Positions 46,480 through 60,275 of a stretch of DNA of 64,000 nt are shown piece after piece (within the stretch, counting starts at the first letter, position 1; each line of letters opens with the position of its first letter). The DNA lies in assembly GCA_009869945.1 (NCBI GenBank), contig WIXG01000299.1, forward strand, positions 33,124 through 97,123, given 5' to 3'. The DNA is from Mesaphorura yosii (lineage: Eukaryota > Arthropoda > Collembola > Poduromorpha > Tullbergiidae). A program made the position numbers and the translations under genes. The notes below the pieces were generated by a model. That model searched no databases. It was not told the DNA's origin and saw only the letters and a program-made list of their open reading frames with translations.

Positions 46480-47266
46480 ATGACGAAGGTGAACACAATT
46501 TACAAATTAACGTACTTTAATCTCCGTGCTCGTGCTGAACCAGCACGAATGATATTTGCATACGCCAAAGTTCCGTATCTGGATATTCGATTGGATCGTG
46601 ACAACTGGCCAAGTATCAAACCCAGTAAGTTCAAATCACACAATGGCACCAGCAATCATTGACCTATCATTTTTGCAGTAATAAACTGCCTGGTTTACGT
46701 TAAGCTTTTCCCTGGGACCAAGTCCCGATCTTGGAAGTTGATGGCAAGATCCTGGCCCAATCGGTCGCTATCGCCCGATATCTTGGTCGAAAGTTCAATC
46801 TTGTCGGTGAAAATGAATGGGAAGCTGCTAAATGCGACGAATACGTCGATGCACTAATGGACAGTCGAATAGGTAATTAAATTGGCCTTTGTTAACAACT
46901 ATAGCTGAGCGTCTTCCGACATCAGATGTCGTCTGATTTCTAGAATGGAAAAAGGTCCACTTCGAACCCGACCAAACCAAGAAGGCGGAAATGAAGAAAG
47001 AATTACTCAATCAGCATTTCTCGAGATATTTCAGCAAATTCGATGCTATCGCGAAGAATAACAAGCCCGTCAGTGATTATCTCGTGGGCAGGAAGGTTAC
47101 TTGGGCCGACTTTACAGTTGTCTCCTGTCTGGAATTTTACGAAGACAGCTTGAATGAGCCCAAATTGCTTGATAATTACCAACATCTGCGAAGCTTCAAA
47201 GATGCTGTGTATAGCATCCCACAGATTAAGGAGTGGGTTGCAAAAAGACCGAAGACTCACATGTGA
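46480..47266 (+). CDS. Sigma-class glutathione S-transferase, copy 3
   Basis: Three exons (46480-46624, 46705-46872, 46944-47266), 211 aa. KLTYFNLRARAEPAR keeps the catalytic Tyr; FPWDQVPILEVDGKILAQS the glutathione site; CDEYVDALMDSR the helix shared by all copies. Exon 3 has a two-residue longer loop (NNKPVSDYLVGRK) and a changed second-substrate helix (WADFTVVSCLEFYEDSL). The intron-1 acceptor (TTAAG) lacks a strong pyrimidine tract but is the only one that keeps frame and homology. Confidence 0.9.
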
Positions 47267-47574
47267 ATTGTCAATTCCCTCTAGTCATTATAGTCAAAAT
47301 GTCAAGTGAAGATAAATGGACGGATGCATGTTAACTAGTAGGTAAATAACAAATAAATGATCTGCTCCTGACCATCACGTTAACAAATCATCTAGTTGCG
47401 TGGATCTGCCATACGTCAATTATGAGTTGTTAATGATTCTTGTATGCGTAGAGATGAAGATAGCAATTCTGAAGACAGAGCAGAGCTGGCAGAGCAGAGT
47501 CATTACTCCTTACGTAATGATCATGTCCTTCACTTGGAGATTTTCCGATGGAATTGCACTTCAAATCAAGATAG

Positions 47575-48432
<858 letters not shown>

Positions 48433-48474
48433 ATTTACTTTGCACTGACGTATAGCCACAAAATACTGAATAAA

Positions 48475-49096
48475 TGCGCCGCCGCCGCGCCAACGCCAAG
48501 CCCAACATGACCTCAGACGATTCACACTTTCTTCAAAGCCCTCTGCGCATGCCAAACTAAAAACTTGCGAAAACTGCAAAGTGCAAATGTGAGTTAGCAC
48601 ACCAGAATTGCAAATTAGAGCAGTTAAACCTTCGCCGCACTTAAATGGTGTGCTTTGCATAAATTTAGTCGGAACTCATCTTTACCGTATTTTTATCTTA
48701 GGAAATGATTATCACGATCAGCAGGTAAAGGATTCTGTTGTCTTTGTAGAGAAGGTCGACTTACTTCACACACGCAGCCGCTGCCACACATGACGTAGTT
48801 TTCTTCTGCGTTGGAGTCTTAACTTAATAATTAATATTAGCATTTCTAATTAGCGGCTCCATCACCATTACGGCTACGGCTCATGGGTCTTGGCTCACTC
48901 ACTCACGGCCATTTCCTAATTGCAATTACGCATTGGGCAATCTGCGTTACTCGTTTGTGGTCCTTACTCAGCAGTCAGAATAGATTTAGCCAACAATTCC
49001 ACAGATTCTGTCAGGGTTCTACCTCAGATTTAGTTTGAAGTTGGATCATTGAAGAAAAGAATCCAGTGCGACGATTCTCCAAAGGGTCAAGCGAAA
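48475..49096. other. Intergenic region
   Basis: About 620 bp between GST copy 4 and the next secreted-protein gene. No coding or structural signal recognised; presumed promoter and 5' leader of the downstream gene at its 3' end. Confidence 0.45.
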
Positions 49097-50008
49097 ATGG
49101 GCGAGAAAAACTGGACGTGGCTCCGAGTGCTTCTGATCACTGCTACCGTGGCGTTGGCGCTCGCTTCTGCAGCCGACCACCCCGCACCCGCGGCCGCAGC
49201 ACCAGCGGCTAATGGTAATAGCACTTCTAGTAATTCTACTAACACAAATTCTACCACCTCCGAGGAAGATTGTCCGCTGCTTGTCAAGTATTACGAACTG
49301 CAAAATGCTACGCGCTATAATAATTCGCTCTTGCCACCACCGCCTTCGTCCGCTTCCTCGTCGGGCTTAGGCGCTAAGCCCTCGCCTGCTCCTGCTCCGG
49401 CGCCGCTTTCGGGGCAAAGTGATATCGCCAATGCAAAATTGAATTCATCCGCCACCGTGTCCACGTCCGCGCCTGCGCCCGCCGTGCAGGGACGCGATGG
49501 CAAAGCGCTGGACCTCCCCAACACACAGTATGATCATGATCATGGAAATAATTCCACAGGAGGCGCCGGAGAACCGCACCCGGAAGCGGAGCCGAGTGGG
49601 AAACCGAAGAATGGCACCAGTGCAACTCCGGCAGCGGGAGGAAATGGGACCATGGCGGCAAATTCACCTCAAAGTGAGTGTTGTCAGACCTTTCACCAAT
49701 TTGCTGATTAGCTCAAAGTCAAGACAGTCGTGGCTCGTTGGAGGCATGATTCAAGCGATAGCGGAAATTGAATCTTTCCATTATAAATTATCGAATCCGG
49801 CCGTTATTGATCTGTCCTTTGCCTGAAATCGATACATCAGATGCATCCTAATTCTTTGCTTTCAGTGTCCGCCAAACTGCAGGCTGCCGGAAACGGAACC
49901 AGCAACTCCACCATGGCGCCGAAAGGAGGCCAGAACGGGGCCACGAGCAGGTTCAGCGTCTTGTCATCTGTTCTGATGGTTGGAAGTAGTTTAATGCTCA
50001 TCATTTAG
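49097..50008 (+). CDS. Low-complexity secreted protein, probably GPI-anchored and glycosylated
   Basis: Two exons (49097-49673, 49866-50008), 239 aa. A signal peptide (WLRVLLITATVALALASA) is followed by Ala/Pro, Asn/Ser/Thr and Pro/Ser-rich segments with about ten N-glycosylation sequons (NGTS, NSTN, NNST and others). There is one cysteine-containing stretch (EEDCPLLVKYYELQNAT). The second exon, joined in phase 1, ends in a hydrophobic tail with no following charge (FSVLSSVLMVGSSLMLII), the form of a GPI-attachment signal. A mucin-like cell-surface protein is the simplest reading; the family is not recognised. Confidence 0.72.
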
Positions 50009-53000
50009 ATTTGTAGATGGTTGACCAACAATTTAATCATTGTGCCGTAGATTTCCATTGCATTACTAAAATTTTCTAAGAACTCGTAATTCGTACGTTA
50101 CAATTTGCAAATTGATAATTGTTAAGTAATTTAAAAGAGAAAGGAGTACAATTACAACCGAGTTAATCTATTCATTTGTTTAGTAAATTGCAATTAGAAA
50201 GCTGGCAGCGGCCGAAGAAGGTTAAAATTCTTCGTTTTATCTAATTTCCATGTAAAAGAGACTCAGCCAGAACTTGACTTGCTAATTTAGCTAGGCAGTA
50301 TGATAATTATTCTAGGCTCTTGACCAATTCCTAGCCAAGCCAAACCAAACCAACTTTGTTATGTTAATGGAAGGAAGCAGCTCATTAAAATATGAATCAT
50401 GAGATTACGGTTGCGGTTTCGTTCTCGTTCCTCTTCTTATGGCTTCTTCAGAAAGGAGCTCTTGACCACGGCGACGGTGCCCACGTCAGCACAAGAGCGA
50501 TGGAACTTTCTTGCCACTTGATTGCTAACTGACATTAAAATGCTACACTAAAAATAGGACGACTCCGGATCGATTTCATGCCAAATTGAGCACAAGACGA
50601 CCGTAAATACGCAAATAGGAATCCTCAAAATGTCAAATGAGGACAACTTGAAACTGGAATTTAGGAATTTGGGAACAATCAAACAGTTCATGGTGTATTT
50701 CAGAGTTCGAGACACGTCGACATCGACGGTCTATAAATGTGACAATTTATTAGCGTGCTGAAGCGTGAATTGCGGGCTACGGCTGCGGTTGGGGTATAAG
50801 AAAGCATTTAAATGCATAAATTGATGAATTGGAGTATGAAATATAATGGTTAGACTAAATTGACCCAATTCTGTCTGAATAGACGATGAAAGGTTAAGGA
50901 ACCAAGAGCGAAGAGCCACAGTCGGTAAATAACGAAAGTGATATTCGAAATAGACACTGCGATGATAGACTATAAAATGTTGGCTGGAATGAGAACTGGA
51001 ACCGGAACAAAGCTAAAACTAGGACAAATGGCGTGGTACGCGGTTCTTCGCAATTATACGAGAAATTTGCAACTTCCGCGAATTTTACGACCGATTGTTT
51101 CATGGTTCATGAAAAATAAATAATTTTTCACTTGAATAACTTCAATTATTTCAAAGGCTTGCTGCCGCTGAGGTGAGATGAGAGTCCAGCTTCCGATTAT
51201 GCCGATACCTATTTCGAATCTGATTTACTTATGAAATAACTGCAATAGAATGTAGAAGGAATGTTTGTTGGTTAAGAAGTTCGTAAAAGAACTGGTCAAA
51301 GAAAAGGTTAGGATTAAATCGGTCGATTTCCCATTTCCGTCACGGCCGACCTTTGTCAATTTTCCGTACCCAAGTTCATCCCGCTCCTGACCCTGACTTT
51401 GCCTTTGCCTGCCTGCCTTGTCAGTCAACAATTACCCAATTGCCAATTCATTGCCTGTAACCTTTTCTTATGAAATTACTATAATTAAACCGTGATTGAG
51501 CATTGCATTGAGTGAGTAAAGTTGACAGTAACAATTAGTCGTCAAAACAAGCCATCGTTATCAAGGCCCGCATCTTGACGGACAAAATCTCTTCTTCATC
51601 TTCGGCCCGTCCTGCGTCTCAAGCTCAAGCTCAACTAAGCAAAACCCAAATTTAGTCATTTCAATTCACTGCATGCATGATTTACATACAATACACGAAT
51701 CGCGAAATAAACCCGTACCACCTCACTGCGTGGTTACGTAACAAGAGGAAAAGATGATCATGATCTCAGTCAGAATACGCGTACGAGTGTATTCTGCATT
51801 ATTACTTTGTCGATTTCCTGCATTTCGAATTCATCTCGCATGCGCACGCGCGCCCCTCGCTGCCGCCGTCGTCGTCCTGACCTTGAGCCATAATTAAGGA
51901 CCTGTTGAATACTGCTTTAATTGTTCGACGCTGATGCAGCAGTTTGAAGAAATCGAGTCGTCAACGCAAGACATGATAATTATGGTATTGATCGATGGCT
52001 ATCTGTAATTCGATGCGAAGCGTGTAATTAAAATACGGCCAGATCCAATAAATTGATTTTTTAGCGTTTTTACGAACTGGTACAAAACCTGCATTGAGCA
52101 TTGCATGGCAAAATAAGTCAGTAGTCCAAGTCCAACTACACGAGGCAATGCTAAATTGGATTTCTTATCTTAAGACTCCAGTTCCAGGACTAAAGCTCCG
52201 AAGCAAAGTCGAGCAAGGCGGCTAAAGCAAAGCCAGTAAAGTAAGAAAGTAGCAAACTAAGATTAGCAAAACCAAAGTCAAAACCGCACCGCAGCTGATT
52301 AAGCCATTGCGGTCAGTTTTTCACTTGACAAATAAACACGTTCAGCCAAAAGTCCTTCAAGGATCACGAGCTCTAGTCTGTCCACCGTGTCTGAAATTGA
52401 ACTCCTGCAGCCAAAGCCAGAAGCCAGATGCTCCGAAGTACACGGAAATATGCACGGACTTACATTTTGCGGTTAGCGAACCCGACATGGCAGAAATAAT
52501 GAGCAAGCAGCAAAGGTCTTGATCCAGGCGAAACTTTGCAAAAAAAATTGGAAATTGCAAATATAGCAATGAAGACGCTCGTACACGTGCTTTTGTTATT
52601 TCGTATTCGTGTTTCACAACAAATATGAATACCAAAATTAACGTGTGTTTAACCTTGTTTACCAATCCAAATAGCATTTTTCTTGTCTTTTCGCCTTCCT
52701 GAGGAGGAATTCGTCTCGCTGCATTAATTTGCATCCGCCACAAGAATGCAACAATGAATACTTCATTCTTTCGCCTGTTACATAGCAAACTCCGGACCCG
52801 GACTCAAAAGCCAGTCTCAAATTCGGTTGCTGCAATGAACAATTGAAGGGTATCAGCAGGCTAGCCAGCCAAAATCCATGCATACACAAAATAATAACGT
52901 TTGTCCACCAGACGGGTCTGCCCGAGCTCGATCGTTCATTTTTTGTGGTTCCTCATATCTTTGGCAAAGTATAGTATCTCGAATACTCATTCCTCAGTCA

Positions 53001-56000
53001 CACTCGCAGTCACAGCCTTCCCAACCCAACCCAAGACAAGCCAAGCCGCATACTTGCTTTCACGTACAAGGCGAGTGATTGCTGATTGCATGCGCCCATT
53101 CTCAATGTGAACTCTGTACCGTGAACACAACATAGCGCAGTGCAGTTGCTGTATTCTTCATTCTCCATACAGGCGAAAAACCAAACCGCACATTTTCTCT
53201 TTGTGCCTGCCATCGAGTGCATTGCATTTTCGTGTTTGGCATTCAGTGTACTTACCCACGATCCACTTGGATTAATCTCTGGAGCTTCTCAGCCACCAAA
53301 TTACTCGGATTTAAGGTAAAGTTATTCACAATTTTGTGATGTAAACGGACGCCATTTCGCATCCACGCGGTTTGGATGCAAGCCATAAAATTGCATTTCT
53401 GTATTCGATTGCGTAATTGTCCAAATTATGCTTATTGCATTTCATTGATTCATTTAGCGTTATACTTATATTGGCAATGCATGCAATTTTAAATGAGAAC
53501 TCGCATCTTCCACTTGAATTAATTAGCATTCATTAACGTTCGTGAGTCTGGTCAGACCAGGCTGACTACATGTGTAAAAGTTGCCCTACCCTGTGCGGTT
53601 CAGGTTTCGTTTCTTTGCTTCTTTACTTAGACAAAACAATTGCAATTGGCAATTTATTATTGCATTAATTGAATCAGTGCCAAGCCCAAAGTAAACAAAT
53701 TCCACATTAAAATTAGAAAGATGATTTGTCACAAGATCGCGTATCGCGTGGGCATACACGAAGCCAAGTCAAGCGGCCAAGCCATAGGAAATGAATTCCA
53801 ATTTGCTTGCGTTTTGCTTATACGTGATTTAATAATGCATGATTTCATTTGAACAGGCGTTTGACCTCTTCTTAAACATTCGATACGTGTATGCAAACGG
53901 TTTTATGTATGCTCACGAATGCACGTCGTACGCGAAACGCGACTCGTCCAGTTCCATAACAAGCACCTGAGGCGAAATACTCGCATTTTGCGTCCGCGTT
54001 TATCCTCGCTGTTTAGGTTTGCAAAAATGTACCGCAAAAAATTGCGAGGGTTGTGGCACAGCACAGCGAGTCGTCCGTGTCTTGTTGACCGGAAATCAAC
54101 TCAGCAAGGTGATGAACGCTCGGACGACGACAACGTGAACAAATATTTACGGCGTTAGCGCTAAGCCTGAATACGAACTCACAACTCACTCATTTCCAAG
54201 TTCATTTCACCCTAAATACGACTTCGAATTCGAACGCGGCACGACGCGCGACGGACGAAATTCCTCCATTCGCAAAAGTAAAAGTCTTACACGTCTACAA
54301 TAACGAGTAAATTGAACATAATTTACTGCACTGTTGCCTCCGCTAACAATCAGCAAAGATAAATTCCTGTTGTGCAACCGATTGCCATAAAAATCGAGTC
54401 GAGAATTGAGCGCATGATCTCAGAAGTCAAGCCACGTTCGACGCTCGCCGCGTTGGAATCTGAAAATTCTCGAAATAGCTTTTAATTCGAGATTCTTAAA
54501 TCAAGACGGTGTATGCATGTATAAAAATGAACACTTTCAGTCTCACTTCGCCCTCTGAGCAACCATGCCAAGCCAAACGGTGAATTGAAATGAACAGCTT
54601 TTTCATGTCATACAAGCTGTACAAGAAAGTGAAATGACGAGAGCACAAAACACGACACGCCGCGCCGATATGCGATGGGCCGTAAAGGTCGAAAGAGGAA
54701 TTCGACGTCGACTTCGACTGCGAGTGAGATTGAATCGTATAATAAATTATCATTGACATAATTCGATGGCAATTCAAATCTCGTATCGTACATATGTATG
54801 AATTTTGTTGACATTCGCCGTGCTCTTCGTCGTTCAAGCCAGCGTTTCTTGTTGCAGTTGCAAAGCAAAGCAACTCGCAATCGTTTTTGTGTTGACTCAC
54901 TAGCTTAATGAAACTGAACGTGGGAAAGATGAGACGAATCTTTAAGGTCTTTAAGAAAACGAAGTCTGCAGTCTGCTGCCGGCTTACGTAATTAGCAAAG
55001 CAAAGGCAATTGAGAGTAAGTCAACATTCGTTGTTCGTTGACTGTTTGCTTAATTCCAAAATTGTCATTGCAGAGTGAAGTCACAATGCACCATAATTCA
55101 GAAATGATTGAGCGACACAAATCTGTAATTATGTTGCATATTGCTTAATGGCTTGAATTGAATCCAAACCTAACATTCTATCTTCAGACGTCTCGGCACA
55201 GCTCGACTCGACTTGACTTGAGCTGCTGGCTGTTGCATTGTTGTCAACTCCTGCACACTGCAGTGCGATGCACGAATGGCCCATTTTAGAATGTGGGGCT
55301 CGGATTGGGTGACGAGTAAATGCAAAATACGAGTACTTGCACTTGCGAAATTCGTCCACCGTACGGCAGGCAGGCAGAAAGTGAATGCAATTCCTAAATT
55401 CCCAAAAACGTACAGTGCACTGTAGCAGGCCGGGACCTTGAGATTTGAGACTTGAGACTACAAAACAGCGAATTTTGGCATATTTTGACAACCAAAACGC
55501 AAATTTGGTCGTTTTCGTTTTTATTATGTGCAAATTTGCAAATGCCATAAATTATGAGTCTGTATAAGGCTGAGTCGCTGAGTCGCGTCGATCTGAAATG
55601 GAAACCCATAAATAATCGCATTAATATTTTCCTGTCATTTTCCTCATTTGAACTTTAACGTCATACGATTACTCACATGTAGTTATTGAGTGATTTGGTT
55701 TGGCTTTGTTTTATGGGCTAATAAAATTAAGATCAATAGACAATCGACAGACGGCCTGCTGTAATGTAACCAACGGAAAGTCAAGGCCAGCTTCAACTTC
55801 TCGTCTCCTTCAGGCGACGTCGCGGGTTGAAGGCTGCAATGCACAGACACAGGCAGGCACTTGACGCGACGATTTCCGGCTGAGCCCCATTGTTTTAGTA
55901 ATTAACTCGGCTGTATTGTGCAACAATGTGCAACACAAACTCAATTTTGGATATCGGACCCTCGTTTGCATTTTACCAAGCCCGGACGAGTCTCGTAACC

Positions 56001-58167
56001 CGCACGGCATAAATCAGACAATTAGGCAATTTAAGAATGTTACGCAATGACGAAAGTTGAGAGCTGACTGAGATCGGTATTCATCTTCGAATTCCGAAGT
56101 TCGTGCGAGCTTTCAGCTTGCCCTTTGTTTTGTAATTTGTTTACGTAACCTGAAAATTCCAAAGCCAAACAAAGCAGTAAAGCAGCAGCAGCAATCAAAC
56201 AAAAAGACAAAGTTAATCAATACTAAGAACCTGTTTCAGGTTTTACGCTCGCATGCAAAGTAAAGCAACACGGTCCGCATTCCCGTCCTTCTTGAAAAGT
56301 AGGTTTCACGATTTTCACCCTTTTTGTATTAAGTTGCTGCTCTCCAGAGGCAAGATGCGAGATTCTTGAGAACAATTACGCTTTGTACTTTGTTGCTCTT
56401 TGCGGCAACAATGAATTCGAGCCACAATCACGAGATCATCGCATGATAAATTGATTAGCATTCATTTCCTCAATCGCTAATCGCCACTCATTTCGTTGTT
56501 GTCGTCGCGTGGTCGGCCGTCCTTTCACCCTCGTCCAACGCAATGTCCAATTACGTTATCGTAAGTCCCCAATCACAATAGAGCAAGGTCCTTGATTTGG
56601 AGCATGCTTAATTATATCGATTGATTTACACGGCATTGGCAATCGGCGTCTTCTTTGCTCCAATTCCATTCTTCCCTTATTGGATCAAGGTCTGCTGCTT
56701 CTGTAGCAAGCAGACAATGCACAAAGTAACCATCATTAAATTATTAAAGTCATTAACTGCGATATAATGCAATGTACTAATGTTGCGTTTCCTAATTGAA
56801 TGTAAAATAAGGCATGTTGCAAGGAAAAGAAGTTCTTGTGTCTTTGCTTTGCTGCTGATTCTTGAATTTTGCTACTGCTGCCCAGTCCAGAATCGAATTT
56901 TTATTTGGCATCGTGATTCGCGACCCAGAAAAACGCGAAAATGCTTTCAAGTTAATTGATTCCATGTGTTGGGCGGAATTTTAACTAGCCTGAGATTAAA
57001 CCGATCTCGAGCCGTTTCAGGCGACGATAAATCTCTGCGAGACAAGAAAATAGCAACGCATAAGTATTAAAGCATGATTGAGATTAGAGATTAAAGTATT
57101 AAAGGCAAGTGCGAACAATAATTTCCAATGAAGGAGTGGGCTAGGCACCTTGCTTTTGCTTTCTGACTCCGAGGACCTAGAAACAGAAACCAGTAAGAAC
57201 TTTGCAGGTTGCAAGGTGGCCTGGTGGGAGCCCAGCCGGCCCAGCGTGCACCAATGCGAGACAATGACACAGACTCGACTCAGAATTCAGACTCAAACAT
57301 AAAAATCAATTATGTGATGTAATGAAAATGAAAAGTCAGAAAAGTAGTGGCTTTACCTGTTCGATTCTGTTCTGCCTGCGCTGCCCTGCCCTGCCCAATC
57401 CATGTCCGTGGCCCATGTCTTGCCTTGCCATAATCTATTATTTAATCCAATGACTAATAATAAATCCACTTCCAAGTCTGGCCTTTCCTGAACCCAAACC
57501 CAAGCTTAAGCCCATGCTTACCCAAGATTAATAGTAAAAGCCAATAAATAAGTAAAGTCAAAGGAAGAAGTGAAGTAAAGTGGAGTAGGTCGCAATTGAT
57601 TTTTATTGCCGAATTTTTCCATGGCCAGGCCATCACCAAAACGTAAAAAGCCAAACCATCACTGCGCCCAAAGAAATGAAAAGGAAGCACTTACAAAGGA
57701 AGTTCGCCTACGACTTACGAACACGAACTCGACCTACAATCATAATCACCTCGTTGTCGTTGTTAATCGCATTAAAAGCCAATATTAATAACAATTACCT
57801 TTGTCTGATGTAAGTCTGGGCCAGCGTTTGGGCACGAAAAGGTGTGAACGATGGCGGCAGACACGCGGTAGCCTTGCTCCGCGTTCGCTCTCACCTTCTC
57901 GGCATTCTCATTCATTCATTATGTACTGAAAGCAAGCTGAAGTGGCGAGATCTCATCTCATCGACTATTTGCTCGAGACTTTGGAGTTACTCTGGTTAAA
58001 TATTTAAAGATTCGCACGTTATTTGCCTTCCGCTGGAGAAATTCCAGACAAAAGCATATTTGTCATTGCGACTGAGGCTCACAAAATCAATTGAAATATT
58101 GCCGACTGCGCTACGCTCTGAGAAAAATGCCTGATTGTAAAATTAATCTGTTTTACGTACCTTTCAG
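50009..58167. other. About 8 kb without a supported coding gene
   Basis: No frame here shows a domain, signal peptide or splice pattern I can support; the longest (about 140 codons) look random. The next coding exon (58168) begins immediately after a TTTCAG acceptor, so at least part of this region is the first intron of that gene. A possible noncoding first exon ends at a TTTAAG|GTAAAG donor near 53316 after an initiator-like TTCAGTGT (about 53243). AT-rich, with many short A/T-Cys-like oligonucleotide runs (AAGCAAAG, GCAAAGC) but no long repeats seen. Confidence 0.45.
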
Positions 58168-58648
58168 ATGAAAACCACACGAGCAAAACTCCTGATCGTC
58201 TGCGGACTCTTCTCCTTCCTCCTCTGCCTCTCCTCCCTCCAGACGGTGCGGGCAGAGGAAGACGCTGCCGAAGGAGCCGCCGCTGAACCCGAGCCTGCGG
58301 CCGAACCCGCTGCGGAGCCCGCTGCTGCTGAGGGGGCAGCCGAACCGGCGGCGAAGGACGAGACCGCGGACAACAAAGACTTCCCGAAAGACCAGGCGGC
58401 TGGAGCGGAGCCAGAAGGCGAGCCAACAGCGGACGAAGACCTGAAGCAGAGCCAGAAGGCTCAGCCACAAGGCGGACAGCCAGGTATAGTAAAGTGTAAA
58501 ATTAAGATGTTTCTTCACGCTTTGTTTAATTGGCCGTTTTTTCTCTGGCTCAATTGCAGGAGCTGCGGAGGGCCGAAATGGAGCAGGAGCTTTACTGAGT
58601 CAGGCGATTCCTCTGCTGGTCACACTCACTGTTGCAAAATTCATCTAA
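58168..58648 (+). CDS. Small Ala/Glu/Pro-rich secreted protein with GPI-like tail
   Basis: Two coding exons (58168-58483, 58560-58648), 134 aa. A signal peptide (KLLIVCGLFSFLLCLSSLQTVRA) precedes an acidic repeat region (EPAAEPAAEPAAAEGAAEPA), then a Gln/Gly-rich part. The last exon, joined in phase 1, supplies NGAGALLSQAIPLLVTLTVAKFI, a GPI-signal-like tail. The ATG directly follows an acceptor, so a noncoding exon lies upstream. Architecture (signal, low complexity, phase-1 intron, hydrophobic tail) resembles the gene at 49097, though the sequences do not align. Family not recognised. Confidence 0.72.
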
Positions 58649-58959
58649 TTTAGCCGCGTACTCATTCAAGTCATAAAACTACTACTTAAATGTTATGCCA
58701 TCTTAATATTTCAATTATTACATCAGTTGCACGTTGAACTGAACAATCCTATGTTCTAGAATTACAATTTTACTAGAGTTGGTTAGGTGGAATGAATAAA
58801 CTCATGACATGACGATGACGTCGATTCTCTATAGCGATATCAGTAAGGGTGATATTTGATGTGTGCGATTGGTTTAGCCTATATCGCTCAATTGAATTAT
58901 TCACGGTATCACCGTGTCGGTCAGCAGCCTTCCTCAAACGACATTTTAATGTAAACTTC

Positions 58960-59400
58960 AAATCAATTAATTAAATTAGGTCATCTACTCGCAATGACGT
59001 GGAAAGTGTGTCTCGTATTTATTCAATATCGTTAACAGGATCCAAGTAACACTTTCCCGCTATACAAATTAGAAACACAAAAATGTGCTCCAGAAAATGG
59101 CGTTTGCCTTGTTTGTTCCTGCTAAAATTGAAAGGTTAATATTGACTCTAAATCGGTGGCCAGTCAATCACCCGGTCTCATTAATTAAAAGAAAACACTT
59201 GGTTTATGAAATTAGTATAAAAAGCGGCGAATTTCAGTGCGAATTCATAATTCATCAGTGATGAATCATCACACTTTGTCCATCCTAGACAAGTTGAATT
59301 AATTTCTTCATACTTCCGAAAACTCACCACAATTTCGCGTCTCACCAGCCATCCACAATATGGAAAAGACGGAACTTTGAACCATTCGCATGGCCGATAA
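58960..59400 (+). pseudogene. Decayed duplicate of the defensin-like gene's 5' region
   Basis: This stretch parallels 59590-59945: CGTTTGCCTTGTTTGTTCCT against TGTTTGCCTTGTTTGTTCCT, AATTAAAAGAAAAC against AATTAAAGGAAAC, GAATTCATAATTCATCAG against GAATTCATCATACTTCATTC, and GTTGAATTAAT in both. At the place of the peptide start codon it has ATGGAAAAGACGGAACTTTGA, which stops after six codons. It keeps a TATAAAAAG (59217) that the downstream copy lacks. Confidence 0.5.
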
Positions 59401-59930
59401 ACCGGTAATCACTGTTGTTTTACCCAAACCCAAGTCAGTTTAATCGGAAACGAATTTTAAATGGATGTTCCGGCATTTATCCGTAAATGAATACGCCTGT
59501 AGCAAATGTTGCATGCTGATTTATTAAGAACATCAAAAGTCAATATCAGCCAATTCGGTCATTAAATCATTTGCTCATATCAGACGCGGAATAAGTGACC
59601 CTAAGTTATTTCACTTGTTAGCGTGTTACAACACCAAACTAACACTTTTCGCTATGCGGACTACAAACACAGGAGTGCTCCCGGAAAATAAACAGTGTTT
59701 GCCTTGTTTGTTCCTAGTAAAATTGAAGTCAGTATTGCGTGTGAATAAGAGAAAATTCATCTGGCGAGTGCACTAATTAAAGGAAACGGCTGCGTTTATT
59801 AACTTGGTATTGAAGGGACGAGTTTCGGTCTGAATTCATCATACTTCATTCGTCAAAGCCGGAGTTGAATTAATAGCTTTCAAATACCGACCATAATCAA
59901 CGACAATTTTCGACAGCTACGAGTTTCAAC

Positions 59931-60275
59931 ATGCGCAAGGCTATTCTCGTTCTTTTAGTGTTGGTGGTCGTTTGCGCCGCTTTGGGTAAGTCCACCAGTA
60001 CAATAATAAGCAGCAAATTACTTGTCCAGTTTTTTTAACAAGTATTCATTGCTTCAGTTGCAGGTGACAAAGGCTGTCCGGAAAATGAGGCGGAATGTGC
60101 TGCCAGCTGCGGAGGCCGGGGCAAATGCGAAAGGGTGTGGTACAGGTGGAGTTACCAAAGCCGATGCATATGCGACCCATGCCCGGGGCGATTTTTCCGG
60201 CTGCGTTCAGTCATACTAGTCTGCCTCTGCCCGCAGCCTGGTCCAGATGGAATACCCATCCTTGTTCCTTGCTAA
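59931..60275 (+). CDS. Ten-cysteine secreted peptide with a CSalphabeta-defensin-like core
   Basis: Two exons (59931-59985, 60064-60275) joined in phase 1 give 88 aa. The first exon is a signal peptide (MRKAILVLLVLVVVCAALG). The mature part begins DKGCPENEAECAASCGGRGKC. Cysteines fall at 23, 30, 34, 40, 53, 55, 58, 72, 74 and 88. The first six follow C-x6-C-x3-C-x5-C-x12-C-x-C, with GKC giving the GxC of the gamma-core, which is the cysteine-stabilised alpha/beta layout of invertebrate defensins. The C-terminal third, with four more cysteines, is not part of that fold and is unusual. An alternative acceptor six bases upstream would add VA and stay in frame. AATAAA at 60387. Confidence 0.6.

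Noticed and set aside
54496-54900. 134-codon - strand frame in the 8-kb gene-poor region
   Set aside because: No protein-like pattern; expected by chance in a region this long.
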